A stretch of DNA of 64,000 nt from Glaciecola siphonariae. Its GTDB lineage: Bacteria; Pseudomonadota; Gammaproteobacteria; Enterobacterales; Alteromonadaceae. The notes below the pieces were generated by a model, which was given only the letters and a program-made list of their open reading frames with translations, searched no databases and was not told the origin of the DNA. Below, one piece after another: positions 34,045 through 43,085 of the stretch. The stretch covers positions 248,001 to 312,000 of the forward strand of contig NZ_JBHSGU010000002.1 of assembly GCF_042652645.1 (NCBI RefSeq), written 5' to 3'. The translations under genes and the position numbers were made by a program. Position 1 is the first letter of the stretch. Each line of letters opens with the position of its first letter.

Positions 34045-36687
34045 TTAGTTTGCAACAATGTTTACGAGCTTGCCGGGCACAACAATTACTTTACGAAGCG
34101 TTTTACCCTCAGTGAAGCTTTTAACATTTTCGTGAGCCAGAGCCATTGCCTCTAACGAGGCTTTGTCGATATCAGCTGCTACGGTAAGTTTAGCGCGCAG
34201 TTTGCCGTTTACCTGAACAATGATCAATTTTTCATCTTCAACTAATGCGGCTTTGTCTACTTGAGGCCAAGCTGCCGTTTGCAGGGCTTCGGTTTGCCCG
34301 AGTAATTGCCACAAAGACTCACAAATATGCGGTGTGTAAGGGTTTAGCATTTTCACAAGCGCAATAAGACCCTCAGCATATATGGAGGCGTCCTGCTCAT
34401 CTGCAATCTCATATTTTTGCAGAGCGTTGAGCAACTCCATCATTTTTGCTACCGCGGTATTGAAGGTCTGACGACGCTCAATATCATCGGTGATGGTTTC
34501 AATTTTGCTGTGTATCTCTTTTCTAAGCGCTTTTTGAGACTTAGACAGCGAGATTTTATCGATACTTTGCGCTTGGCTCTGAGCACATTGTTTCAAATGT
34601 GTTTGAGCAAACTCATTCACCAATCGCCACAACCTGCGTAAAAAGCGATTTGCTCCCTCTACACCCGACTCAATCCACTCCAAATCTTGCTCAGGTGGCG
34701 CAGCAAACATGGTATATAAGCGGATGGTGTCAGCGCCATAAATATCAATCACTTTTTGTGGGTCAATGCCGTTATTTTTTGATTTAGACATTTTGATCAT
34801 GCCGGCGTATTCCACCTTCTCACCGCTTTCGCTAAGTGTGCCACCTATGATTCTGCCTTTGTCGTCTTTAATGGGTGTGACGGTGTCTGGTGCGTGCCAA
34901 ATTTCTTTGCCGTTATCGGCTTTTGAATAAAACGCATTGGCCAGGACCATGCCTTGGCAAAGTAAACGATTGAAAGGTTCATCTGATGAAACCAAACCTT
35001 CATCGCGTAAAAGCTTATGAAAAAATCGCGCGTATAAAAGGTGCAATATCGCGTGTTCGATACCGCCTATGTATTGGTCTACCGGCAGCCAGTAGTTTGC
35101 TTCGGATGGGTTGAGCATTGCGTTTTTTGGCGCTGATGCATAGCGTGCGTAATACCACGAAGATTCCATGAAGGTATCAAAGGTGTCTGTTTCACGCTGC
35201 ATAGCAACGCCATTGTGTTCGGTTTGAGCCCATTGTGGGTCAGCTTTTATAGGTGATGTTACGCCATCCATGACAACATCGGTGGGCAATACAACCGGTA
35301 GGTCGTCGGCGCTAACTGCATGCGAATTACCGTGCTCGTCGTTAACAATAGGGATGGGTGCGCCCCAATAACGTTGACGCGATACACCCCAATCACGTAA
35401 GCGGTAATTCACGGTTTTTTTGCCTTTATCCATACTGGCCAGTTTATTTGCGATGGCGTCAAATGCTTCTTCAAACGGAAGACCAGAGTATTCACCAGAA
35501 TTAATAACAGTATGTTTTTCGCAATATGCCGCTTTCGATAAATCAGCGTCTGCATCTTCGCTCTTAAATTCAACAACTTGCTTAATTGGCAAACTGTACT
35601 TTGTTGCAAACTCCCAATCTCGTTGGTCGTGCGCAGGTACCGACATCACAGCGCCAGAGCCGTATCCCATTAATACAAAATTGGCAATCCAAATAGGCAC
35701 TGTTTCGCCCGTTAGGGGATGGATAGCAGTAAGTCCGGTATCTATGCCAAGCTTTTCCATTGTGGCAAGTTCGGCTTCGGCGGTTTTGGTGTTTTTACAC
35801 TTTTCGATAAATTCGCTAATGTCGTTGTTGTGCTCACCGAGTCCTAGAGCAATAGGGTGTTGTGCCGCAATCGCAAGATAGGTAGCACCATAGAGCGTAT
35901 CTGGACGGGTAGTGTACACCTCAATTTCACTGTAACCCGCACTCTCTTGGCTTAGGCTAAAGCTTATTTCAACGCCTTCAGAACGGCCTATCCAGTTGCG
36001 CTGCGCGGTTTTTACTTGCTGCGGCCAGTCGGGTAATTTATCTAGGTCGTTTAGCAGTTGGTCGGCGTAGTCGGTAATTTTGATGAACCATTGCGGAATT
36101 TCTTTTTGCTCAACTAACGCACCAGAGCGCCAGCCACGTCCGTCAATCACTTGCTCGTTGGCTAATACGGTTTGGTCAACTGGATCCCAGTTAACCGTGG
36201 CGTTTTTCTTATACACCAAGCCTTTTTCAAACAAACGGGTAAAAAACCATTGCTCCCAGCGATAATATTCAGGGTCGCAGGTAGTCACTTCACGGCGCCA
36301 ATCGTAGCCAAAACCTAAGGCATTTAACTGCCCCTTCATGTATTCGATGTTTTGCAATGTCCATTTGCTGGGCGCGGTTTTATTTTCAATCGCCGCGTTT
36401 TCTGCCGGCAGACCAAAGGCATCCCAGCCAATGGGTTGAAGCACGTTTTTACCGAGCATGCGCTGAAAACGACTTACCACATCACCGATAGTATAGTTGC
36501 GAACATGACCCATGTGCAGACGACCACTGGGATAGGGGAACATTGACATGCAGTAATATTTCTCTTTACTGTCGTCTTGGTTCGCATCAAACACTTTGGT
36601 GTTTAACCAATGCTGTTGTGCGTGTGATTCTATCGTTTGTGGGTCGTATTGGTGCGCGTTGTCTGCATTTTCGTCGTAACTGGACAT
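34045..36687 (-). CDS. leuS: Leucyl-tRNA synthetase
   Basis: Charges tRNA-Leu. From the ATG at 36687 (MSSYDENADNAHQYDPQTIE) the protein has 880 residues. It contains the HIGH motif PYPSGRLHMGHVRNYTIGD, the CP1 editing domain with EVYTTRPDTLYGATYLAIAA and VMSVPAHDQRDWEFA, and the KMSKS motif MIKMSKSKNNGIDPQ. The anticodon-binding and C-terminal domains follow, with VQVNGKLRAKL near the end. The frame opens 23 codons further upstream but without family similarity. It is the first gene of the long minus-strand run and is divergent from the Lon-family gene. Confidence 0.97.
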   Translation of the reverse strand: MSSYDENADNAHQYDPQTIESHAQQHWLNTKVFDANQDDSKEKYYCMSMFPYPSGRLHMGHVRNYTIGDVVSRFQRMLGKNVLQPIGWDAFGLPAENAAIENKTAPSKWTLQNIEYMKGQLNALGFGYDWRREVTTCDPEYYRWEQWFFTRLFEKGLVYKKNATVNWDPVDQTVLANEQVIDGRGWRSGALVEQKEIPQWFIKITDYADQLLNDLDKLPDWPQQVKTAQRNWIGRSEGVEISFSLSQESAGYSEIEVYTTRPDTLYGATYLAIAAQHPIALGLGEHNNDISEFIEKCKNTKTAEAELATMEKLGIDTGLTAIHPLTGETVPIWIANFVLMGYGSGAVMSVPAHDQRDWEFATKYSLPIKQVVEFKSEDADADLSKAAYCEKHTVINSGEYSGLPFEEAFDAIANKLASMDKGKKTVNYRLRDWGVSRQRYWGAPIPIVNDEHGNSHAVSADDLPVVLPTDVVMDGVTSPIKADPQWAQTEHNGVAMQRETDTFDTFMESSWYYARYASAPKNAMLNPSEANYWLPVDQYIGGIEHAILHLLYARFFHKLLRDEGLVSSDEPFNRLLCQGMVLANAFYSKADNGKEIWHAPDTVTPIKDDKGRIIGGTLSESGEKVEYAGMIKMSKSKNNGIDPQKVIDIYGADTIRLYTMFAAPPEQDLEWIESGVEGANRFLRRLWRLVNEFAQTHLKQCAQSQAQSIDKISLSKSQKALRKEIHSKIETITDDIERRQTFNTAVAKMMELLNALQKYEIADEQDASIYAEGLIALVKMLNPYTPHICESLWQLLGQTEALQTAAWPQVDKAALVEDEKLIIVQVNGKLRAKLTVAADIDKASLEAMALAHENVKSFTEGKTLRKVIVVPGKLVNIVAN

Positions 36688-36928
36688 GTAGCTTGCGATT
36701 CTCGTTTTTTTGTTAGCAATAGCCCTATAGAATAACTTGCCGCGTTGGTATATCACAAGCTTTTATGAGCCTTGTTGTGAGCGTTTTTTATCACTGCTAT
36801 GCCTTCACATTTGTTATTGACCGATAATCAGATGGTAAAGCGGCGCAAAAAGTTGCAGTCTAGCCATTCATATTGCGATACACTCTTAATCGAAATGACC
36901 ACTTTTTATAAAGCCTAAAAGCGAGAAT

Positions 36929-39331
36929 ATGACAATAAAAGATGTTGCACAAAGCACACGCCTAACCCACCTTCAGCTATCTGCCAATGTATCGCTAAAA
37001 GATATTACTGAGGCATCGCCAACACAAAGTCCAACGCCCGACTTATTGATAGGTCAGGAGCGGGCAAAGCGCGCCTTTGAATTTGGCCTTGGCGTTCGCT
37101 CCACTGGCTACAACATGTATGTAATGGGTGAGCAAGCAACCGGTCGTTTTACGCTGATAAAAGAACATATTCAGCAACATCAGTCTGCTCATTTAGAATT
37201 GTTCGACTGGCTTTATCTAAACAATTTAGAAAATGAACGCGAGCCGAAGGTGCTCAAAATGGCGGCAGGCGAGAGCGCCGCATTTGTCAAAGACATTGAA
37301 ACCTTTATTGACGAGGTGCTTGCTACTTTTCCGGCGTCTTATGAAAACCCCGGATACCAGCGACGTAAGGCGGCCATTACTCGTCATTTTGAACAAAAGT
37401 ACGACAAGGCGATTGATGAAGTTGAAAAACTCGCCTTTCAAAAAGGCATTGCATTAGTCGAAGAGGGCAATAGCGTGAGTTTTGCCCCCATCGTCGAAGG
37501 ACAACCGGTCAGTGATGCAGATTTTTCAGCACAATCTGACCAAACGCGCGCGCATTATTATCAACTTATTGACGAACTAGAAGTAACGCTAACAGAAGCC
37601 TTGCTTGAATTGCCCGGTTGGCAGCGTGAGGCTGCGGAGCAGCAAAAAGCCTTGAAAGTACAGTTGGCAGAGCAGGGTGTTAAGCCACTCATTAAAGAGC
37701 TTGAGCAAAAATATAGCAGCGACATCTCAATTCTGATGTACCTCAAGCAGCTCAAAACGCATATCGTTGAAACGATTGTAGATATGCTTTGCGAGGAGAA
37801 TAAAGACGAAAAACAAGACGAGTTTGACCGTCGAGCGATGCTGGTGGATATTTATTTACCGAACTGCTTGGTGAGCAATAAACAGAATGCTTCAGCACCT
37901 TTAGTGTACGAGGCCAACCCTAATTACCAAAACTTGTTTGGCAAGATTGAATATACGAGCGTGCAGGGGTCGGTCTATACCAACTACAGAATGATTACCG
38001 CTGGTGCACTGCATCGTGCAAATGGCGGCTATCTGGTTTTAGATGCCGATAAACTGCTGTCGCAGTCATATGTGTGGGAGGCGCTAAAACTCGCGTTAAA
38101 ATTTGGAAGAATAAAGCTTGAACTGCCTCAGCAAGAGGCGGGTATGGTCAACTCTATTACGCAAAACCCTGAGCCAATTTCACTCGACTGTAAACTGATT
38201 TTGCTTGGGTCCCGTGATTTGTATTATACCCTACAAGACTACGATCACGAGTTTCCTGAGCTGTTTAGAGTGTTGGTGGATTTTGAGAATGAAATTGACG
38301 TCAATCAGCAAAACTTGGCGCATTTTGTTGCTAGAGTGAACAAAGAGGTTAGCGCCTTAGGGCTCGCGTCGATTGAGCTTAAAGCCAGTGAAAAGCTCGT
38401 GCAGCATAGCCTTCGCCTCTCTGAGCATCAGTCGAAGCTGAGCGCGCGTTTTGCTGATATTCTAGAGCTATTGCACGAAGCCAAATATTTTTGTGATATC
38501 GCGCAGCGCGATCATCTTTTAGTGGAAGATATAAATGCTGCGCTAAGCGCGAAGAAAATGCGTACGGGGCGAGTTGCAGACAACTTTTTGCAAGACATTC
38601 AAGAAGGGCACGTGTTAATTACCACCAGCGGCGATGCGGTGGGTACCTTAAACGGATTGACGGTGCTTGAGATAGGCGACACATCCTTTGGTACACCCGC
38701 ACGGGTCACCGCCACAGTATATGCCGGAAGCAGCGGGGTGGTAGATATTGAGCGTGAAGTGGAGCTTGGACAGTCTATTCACTCAAAGGGCGTGCTCTTG
38801 ATGACAGGCTACTTGGGTAATAAATATGCACAAGATTTTCCGCTGACCTTGTCAGCAAACATTGCCCTAGAACAATCTTATGGCTACATCGACGGTGACA
38901 GTGCATCGCTTGGTGAGCTACTGGCCTTAATATCTGCCCTTACCGATATTCCGCTTAAACAAAGCATTGCAGTTACCGGCTCTATCAACCAGTTAGGTGA
39001 GGTTCAAGCTGTTGGCGGCATCAATGAAAAAATCGAAGGGTATTTTGAACTGTGCAAAAATCGCGGCCTCACAGGTGAGCAAGGCGTGATGATCCCCTAT
39101 TCAAATCGGGTTAATCTGATGCTCAGTGATGAGGTGATTGCTGCGGTCGAAAAAGGTGATTTTCATGTGTATACAATCGATAATGTTGACCAAGCGATTA
39201 CAATAATGACAGGAAAAGCGGCAGGCGCACTAAATACCAGAGGACGCTTCCCTAAGCATTCGGTTCATCAGCGAGCGGTTCAGCGATTGTTCTCTATTTA
39301 TGCGACGGTAAACGGGGGGCACGACGACTAA
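36929..39331 (+). CDS. Lon-family Ser-Lys protease with atypical P-loop
   Basis: An 800-residue AAA-related protein with a C-terminal Lon protease domain, of the LonB/YcbZ-like group (AAA_32 plus Lon_C). The N-terminal nucleotide-binding region reads MGEQATGRFTLIKEH at residues 66-80, with Arg73 where a Walker A Lys is expected. The middle has a long helical insertion, then ANGGYLVLDADKLL and LDCKLILLGSRDLYY as Walker B/sensor-like elements. The protease dyad is clear: Ser658 in DGDSASLGELLALISAL and Lys701 in VGGINEKIEGYFELC, 43 residues apart exactly as in E. coli Lon (679/722). It probably degrades cytoplasmic proteins. Divergent from leuS, convergent with the SDR gene. Confidence 0.88.
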   Translation: MTIKDVAQSTRLTHLQLSANVSLKDITEASPTQSPTPDLLIGQERAKRAFEFGLGVRSTGYNMYVMGEQATGRFTLIKEHIQQHQSAHLELFDWLYLNNLENEREPKVLKMAAGESAAFVKDIETFIDEVLATFPASYENPGYQRRKAAITRHFEQKYDKAIDEVEKLAFQKGIALVEEGNSVSFAPIVEGQPVSDADFSAQSDQTRAHYYQLIDELEVTLTEALLELPGWQREAAEQQKALKVQLAEQGVKPLIKELEQKYSSDISILMYLKQLKTHIVETIVDMLCEENKDEKQDEFDRRAMLVDIYLPNCLVSNKQNASAPLVYEANPNYQNLFGKIEYTSVQGSVYTNYRMITAGALHRANGGYLVLDADKLLSQSYVWEALKLALKFGRIKLELPQQEAGMVNSITQNPEPISLDCKLILLGSRDLYYTLQDYDHEFPELFRVLVDFENEIDVNQQNLAHFVARVNKEVSALGLASIELKASEKLVQHSLRLSEHQSKLSARFADILELLHEAKYFCDIAQRDHLLVEDINAALSAKKMRTGRVADNFLQDIQEGHVLITTSGDAVGTLNGLTVLEIGDTSFGTPARVTATVYAGSSGVVDIEREVELGQSIHSKGVLLMTGYLGNKYAQDFPLTLSANIALEQSYGYIDGDSASLGELLALISALTDIPLKQSIAVTGSINQLGEVQAVGGINEKIEGYFELCKNRGLTGEQGVMIPYSNRVNLMLSDEVIAAVEKGDFHVYTIDNVDQAITIMTGKAAGALNTRGRFPKHSVHQRAVQRLFSIYATVNGGHDD

Positions 39332-39364
39332 GCGTCGCCGCGGTTTATTGATTCAGCGTTGACC

Positions 39365-40129
39365 TTATTTAGGCGGCATGCGAAGGCCGCCGTCAAGGCG
39401 TATTGTCTCTGCGTTTATATATTTATTTTCAAATACATGTAGAACGAGTTTGGCAAATTCTTCAGGCAGGCCCAAGCGTTTTGGAAACTGCACATTTGCT
39501 GAGAGCGCATCCTGCACTTTATCGGGCATTGCAAGCAACATTGGCGTTCCCATAACGCCCGGCGCAATGGTATTGACCCTTATGCCCAGTGGCGCGAGGT
39601 CTCTTGCCATTGGTAAACACAGCCCGATGATGCCGCCTTTACTAGCTGCATAGGCAGTCTGGCCAATTTGCCCTTCATAACCTGCTACCGATGCGGTATT
39701 GATAATGACGCCACGTTCCCCGTCGGTATCCGCATTTTTTGCAAAATAAGACGCCACCACTCTGGCCACGTTGAAGCTTCCGATGAGATTTATTTGGATA
39801 ACAGATGCAAAGTTATCGAGCGGCATTGGGGCGCTGTCTCTGTCGAGCATGCGCTTGGCTGGCGCAATGCCTGCACAATTTACGCATAGCCTTACATTTT
39901 CATTGTCTGCAAAAACCTTGGCGATAACCTCTTCAACCCCTTTCTCATGGGTTACGTCGGTTTTATAAAATCGACAGTGTTGCTCACCAAATTCTTCAAT
40001 GCGGGCCTGTCCGGCCTCTTCATTCATATCGAGTATGGCAACGCGCCACCCTGCGCTGATTAATAACGCGGCTGTTGCATGGCCTAAGCCTGAGCAAGCG
40101 CCTGTAACAATTGCAGTGTGTTGAGTCAT
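39365..40129 (-). CDS. SDR-family NAD(P)-dependent oxidoreductase
   Basis: A 254-residue classical short-chain dehydrogenase. The cofactor motif is TGACSGLGHATAALL (TGxxxGxG), followed by NCAGIAP, INTASVAGYEGQIGQTAYAA with the Ser and YAASK catalytic pair, and the C-terminal IRLDGGLRMPP. An Asp after the second strand (VAILDMNEEAG) suggests NAD(H) preference. The pattern is close to the 3-hydroxyacyl-CoA dehydrogenase type 2/FabG-like branch, so a role in fatty or branched-chain acyl-CoA oxidation is plausible, not shown. It is a single gene between the Lon-family gene and yhbY. Confidence 0.88.
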   Translation of the reverse strand: MTQHTAIVTGACSGLGHATAALLISAGWRVAILDMNEEAGQARIEEFGEQHCRFYKTDVTHEKGVEEVIAKVFADNENVRLCVNCAGIAPAKRMLDRDSAPMPLDNFASVIQINLIGSFNVARVVASYFAKNADTDGERGVIINTASVAGYEGQIGQTAYAASKGGIIGLCLPMARDLAPLGIRVNTIAPGVMGTPMLLAMPDKVQDALSANVQFPKRLGLPEEFAKLVLHVFENKYINAETIRLDGGLRMPPK

Positions 40130-40187
40130 AGTATCCCCTGAAGGTATTCGCTAAATCTAAACAAAAAGCCTGTAGTAGTCGTGTAGC

Positions 40188-40484
40188 TTATTTACGCGGC
40201 AGGCTAATTTTAGGTTCGTCACTGGCCTTGTAAATAACAAGGGTATGGCCAATGGTTTGGACTTTGTGAGCTTTTGTCTCACCTACAATAGCGTCCATGA
40301 TTAAAGCTTTTTCTTCACGATCGTCTGAGGGCACTTTTATTTTGATTAACTCATGATGGTTAAGCGCGTTTTCGATTTCAGCAACAACGCCTTCGGTAAG
40401 CCCGTTCGCGCCAAGCTGCACTACCGGCCTGAGTGTGTGGGCAAGCCCTTTTAAAAATTGTTTTTGTTTTGTTGTTAAATGCAT
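40188..40484 (-). CDS. yhbY: YhbY CRM-domain ribosome assembly RNA-binding protein
   Basis: A 98-residue protein of the CRM/YhbY family that associates with pre-50S particles. It matches the family throughout: LTTKQKQFLKGLAHTLRPVV, QLGANGLTEGVVAEIENALN (the GxxG RNA-binding loop is GANG), HHELIKIKVPSDDREEK and GHTLVIYK. It is divergent from ftsH, as in E. coli, but the rlmE gene expected between them is missing. Confidence 0.95.
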   Translation of the reverse strand: MHLTTKQKQFLKGLAHTLRPVVQLGANGLTEGVVAEIENALNHHELIKIKVPSDDREEKALIMDAIVGETKAHKVQTIGHTLVIYKASDEPKISLPRK

Positions 40485-40982
40485 GTACCTAACTAATCTG
40501 TTGTCTAAAGTTTTACACGACGGGCGTATAGTAGTTGTTGTAATGTTGAGCTATCACGAATCGCAAGCTCACTAATTATCAGGTTACTAATCGTCGGTTG
40601 TGCCTTGATTTTCTGCATTCTACCTTCACTTATACATCAATGCGACTATTGCAGACGGTAAAGGTACAAAAACATCTTAGTTCGCGTGATTTATGTAAGC
40701 TGTTAACATCGTGTTTGGGCTCGATAGGTGGGGGTGGATTAAATTTTTTACACTTTACCTAGCCCTTCGGTTTTTTGGTCGTTGTAGAATGAGCGAAAAC
40801 CTAATGAACTGCGTAAGCATTGTGAGGTCGTAAGAATCCAAGCGTCAACTTGGCTGAGGCGATGTGCAGGTAGCGTAACTAGCGAAAGTATAGTAGTCTT
40901 TACGGCAGGTAAAACAAGTGATATGCCTGCATCCCAAATTTGAATTAGGCTTATTGATTAGAGGTAAGTAGCGTTGAGCGAC
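40485..40982. other. 498-bp gene-free region between yhbY and ftsH
   Basis: No supported open frame lies here, although E. coli has rlmE at this point. I looked for RlmE motifs (SRAWFKLDEI, DLGAAPGGW) in the plus frames and found none; the space is also shorter than the gene. There is a 5-bp hairpin CCAAG/CTTGG at 40838-40853 and AT-rich patches near 40741-40790 that could hold the ftsH promoter, including TAGAAT at 40785-40790. No riboswitch or known RNA family was recognised. Confidence 0.6.
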
Positions 40983-42908
40983 ATGGCAAAAAATCTTATT
41001 TTGTGGTTATTCATAGCGGTAGTGCTGATGATGGTGTTCAAGAATTTTTCTGGACAGCAGTCTGTTAGCCCGCAAACTGACTACACCACATTTCTAGCTG
41101 AAGTGCAGCGCGGAGACATTCGCGAAGTGACTATCAGCCAAAACGAAATAAAGGGCGTAAAACGCAATGGCGAGCCCTTTGTAACCTATATTCCATATCG
41201 CGACGACCAGCTGATGTCTGATTTGGCTAAGAACGATGTGAAGGCGTTTGGACAAGCGCCCGAACAGCCGAATTGGCTGGCTCAAATCTTTATATCGTGG
41301 TTCCCGATGCTGTTATTAATAGGCGTGTGGATTTTCTTTATGCGTCAGATGCAGGGTGGTGGCGGCCGCGGAGCAATGTCGTTTGGTAAGAGTAAGGCAA
41401 GATTGCTGAGCGAAGATCAAATTAAAACGACATTCGCGGATGTTGCAGGGTGTGATGAAGCAAAAGAAGATGTTTCTGAGCTAGTTGACTTTTTACGCGA
41501 CCCGAGCAAATTTCAAAAGTTAGGCGGTAAGATTCCTAAGGGCGTGCTAATGGTAGGTCCGCCAGGAACCGGTAAAACATTGCTTGCGAAAGCGATTGCG
41601 GGCGAAGCGAAAGTTCCGTTTTTCACAATATCTGGTTCTGATTTTGTTGAAATGTTTGTGGGTGTTGGCGCGTCTCGCGTGCGAGACATGTTTGAGCAAG
41701 CCAAAAAGTCCTCGCCATGTATTATCTTCATCGACGAAATTGATGCAGTAGGGCGTCAGCGTGGCGCTGGTTTAGGCGGTGGACACGATGAACGTGAGCA
41801 AACGCTTAACCAAATGCTTGTTGAGATGGACGGTTTTGAAGGGCACGAAGGTATTATCGTGATAGCTGCAACTAACCGTCCGGATGTACTCGACCCTGCG
41901 TTATTGCGTCCTGGACGTTTTGACCGTCAAGTCGTAGTAGGATTGCCGGATATTCGTGGCCGTGAACAGATTCTTAAAGTGCATATGCGAAAAGTGCCTA
42001 TTGACGACGATGTGCAGCCAGCCGTTATCGCACGTGGTACACCTGGATTTTCAGGGGCTGATTTGGCCAATCTAGTAAACGAAGCGGCGTTGTTCGCAGC
42101 GCGAACTAACCGACGTGTTGTATCGATGGAAGAATTCGATAAAGCCAAAGACAAAATCATGATGGGCGCTGAGCGCAAGTCAATGGTTATGACTGAAGAA
42201 GAAAAAACCATGACTGCTTATCATGAGGCTGGTCATGCAATTGTAGGTCGACTCGTGCCGGAGCATGACCCTGTGTATAAGGTATCTATTATCCCGCGCG
42301 GTAGAGCACTCGGTGTGACCATGTATCTGCCTGAACAAGACCGCGTGAGCTACACCAAACGTCACCTCGAAAGCATGATCTCAAGTTTGTATGGTGGTCG
42401 TCTCGCGGAAGAAATTATTTATGGCGAAGACATGGTAACCACCGGCGCATCAAACGATATAGAGCGCGCAACAGACATTGCTAAAAAGATGGTGACGCAA
42501 TGGGGCTTGTCTAGCAAACTAGGTGCCCAGCTTTATGCGGAAGAAGAGGGTGAGGTGTTTTTAGGACGCTCAGTGAGCAAATCAGCAAGTGTGTCTGATG
42601 AAACCGCACGAGCGATAGACGCTGAAATTAAAAGCTTGATTGACCGCAATTATAAGCGCGCCGAGCAGATGCTTCGTGACAATATGGATATTTTGCATGC
42701 AATGAAAGATGCATTGATGAAATATGAAACCATTGATGCCCGTCAAATCGATGATTTGATGGCACGCCGCGAAGTTCGTCAGCCTGCTGATTGGGACAAA
42801 GACAATCGTTCTGATTCGACTCCTCCGTCGGGTGGTGCGAAACTAGATGTTGGGCGTCAAGATGAGCCAAAAGCAGACGGCGAAGGTGAGACGAATCCGT
42901 CGAGCTAA
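40983..42908 (+). CDS. ftsH: ATP-dependent zinc metalloprotease FtsH
   Basis: A membrane-anchored AAA+ protease that degrades misfolded membrane proteins and regulators such as LpxC and sigma-32 in E. coli. From the ATG at 40983 the protein has 641 residues. Two N-terminal helices (ILWLFIAVVLMMVF and WFPMLLLIGVWIFFMRQ) flank a periplasmic domain. Walker A is GPPGTGKT (residues 192-199), Walker B is IIFIDEIDAVGRQ, and the zinc site is HEAGH near residue 415. A TTG at 40974 is in frame with GAGG 9 bp before it, so translation may start there, adding MSD. A strong terminator follows. Confidence 0.97.
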   Translation: MAKNLILWLFIAVVLMMVFKNFSGQQSVSPQTDYTTFLAEVQRGDIREVTISQNEIKGVKRNGEPFVTYIPYRDDQLMSDLAKNDVKAFGQAPEQPNWLAQIFISWFPMLLLIGVWIFFMRQMQGGGGRGAMSFGKSKARLLSEDQIKTTFADVAGCDEAKEDVSELVDFLRDPSKFQKLGGKIPKGVLMVGPPGTGKTLLAKAIAGEAKVPFFTISGSDFVEMFVGVGASRVRDMFEQAKKSSPCIIFIDEIDAVGRQRGAGLGGGHDEREQTLNQMLVEMDGFEGHEGIIVIAATNRPDVLDPALLRPGRFDRQVVVGLPDIRGREQILKVHMRKVPIDDDVQPAVIARGTPGFSGADLANLVNEAALFAARTNRRVVSMEEFDKAKDKIMMGAERKSMVMTEEEKTMTAYHEAGHAIVGRLVPEHDPVYKVSIIPRGRALGVTMYLPEQDRVSYTKRHLESMISSLYGGRLAEEIIYGEDMVTTGASNDIERATDIAKKMVTQWGLSSKLGAQLYAEEEGEVFLGRSVSKSASVSDETARAIDAEIKSLIDRNYKRAEQMLRDNMDILHAMKDALMKYETIDARQIDDLMARREVRQPADWDKDNRSDSTPPSGGAKLDVGRQDEPKADGEGETNPSS

Positions 42909-42933
42909 ACGCTAAAACAGCTTACTACATTAG

Positions 42934-42963
42934 AAAACACCGGCATTTGTCGGTGTTTTTTTA
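42934..42963 (+). terminator. Intrinsic terminator after ftsH
   Basis: A 9-bp stem AAAACACCG/CGGTGTTTT with an 8-base loop running into TTTTTTTA. It separates ftsH from folP, so folP-glmM should have their own promoter. Confidence 0.85.
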
Positions 42964-43017
42964 TTTGGCATGCTCCTTCCCGACCTGCAAAAATATTTTG
43001 CTAGGATTTTCAATTTG

Positions 43018-43043
43018 GTACTGTCAAAATTCCTGACAAGTAC
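43018..43043 (+). promoter_or_regulatory. Inverted repeat upstream of folP
   Basis: GTACTGTCA and TGACAAGTAC face each other across 7 bases; the arms match except for one extra base. It lies 43 bp before the folP ATG and just upstream of a possible -10 box TATGAT (43046-43051), so it could be an operator or an RNA hairpin. No known regulator site was recognised. Confidence 0.4.
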
Positions 43044-43085
43044 GGTATGATATACGTTAAGCAATACTGCTGAGGTGCTCTAACA

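Noticed and set aside
40838..40853. Hairpin CCAAG/CTTGG as part of a small RNA or riboswitch upstream of ftsH
   Set aside because: Only five base pairs; surrounding sequence did not form consistent further pairing or match any RNA family I know.
40485..40973. RNase P RNA or other large RNA gene in the gap before ftsH
   Set aside because: The conserved RNase P blocks such as the GAGGAAAGTCC core are not present here or in the other large gaps.
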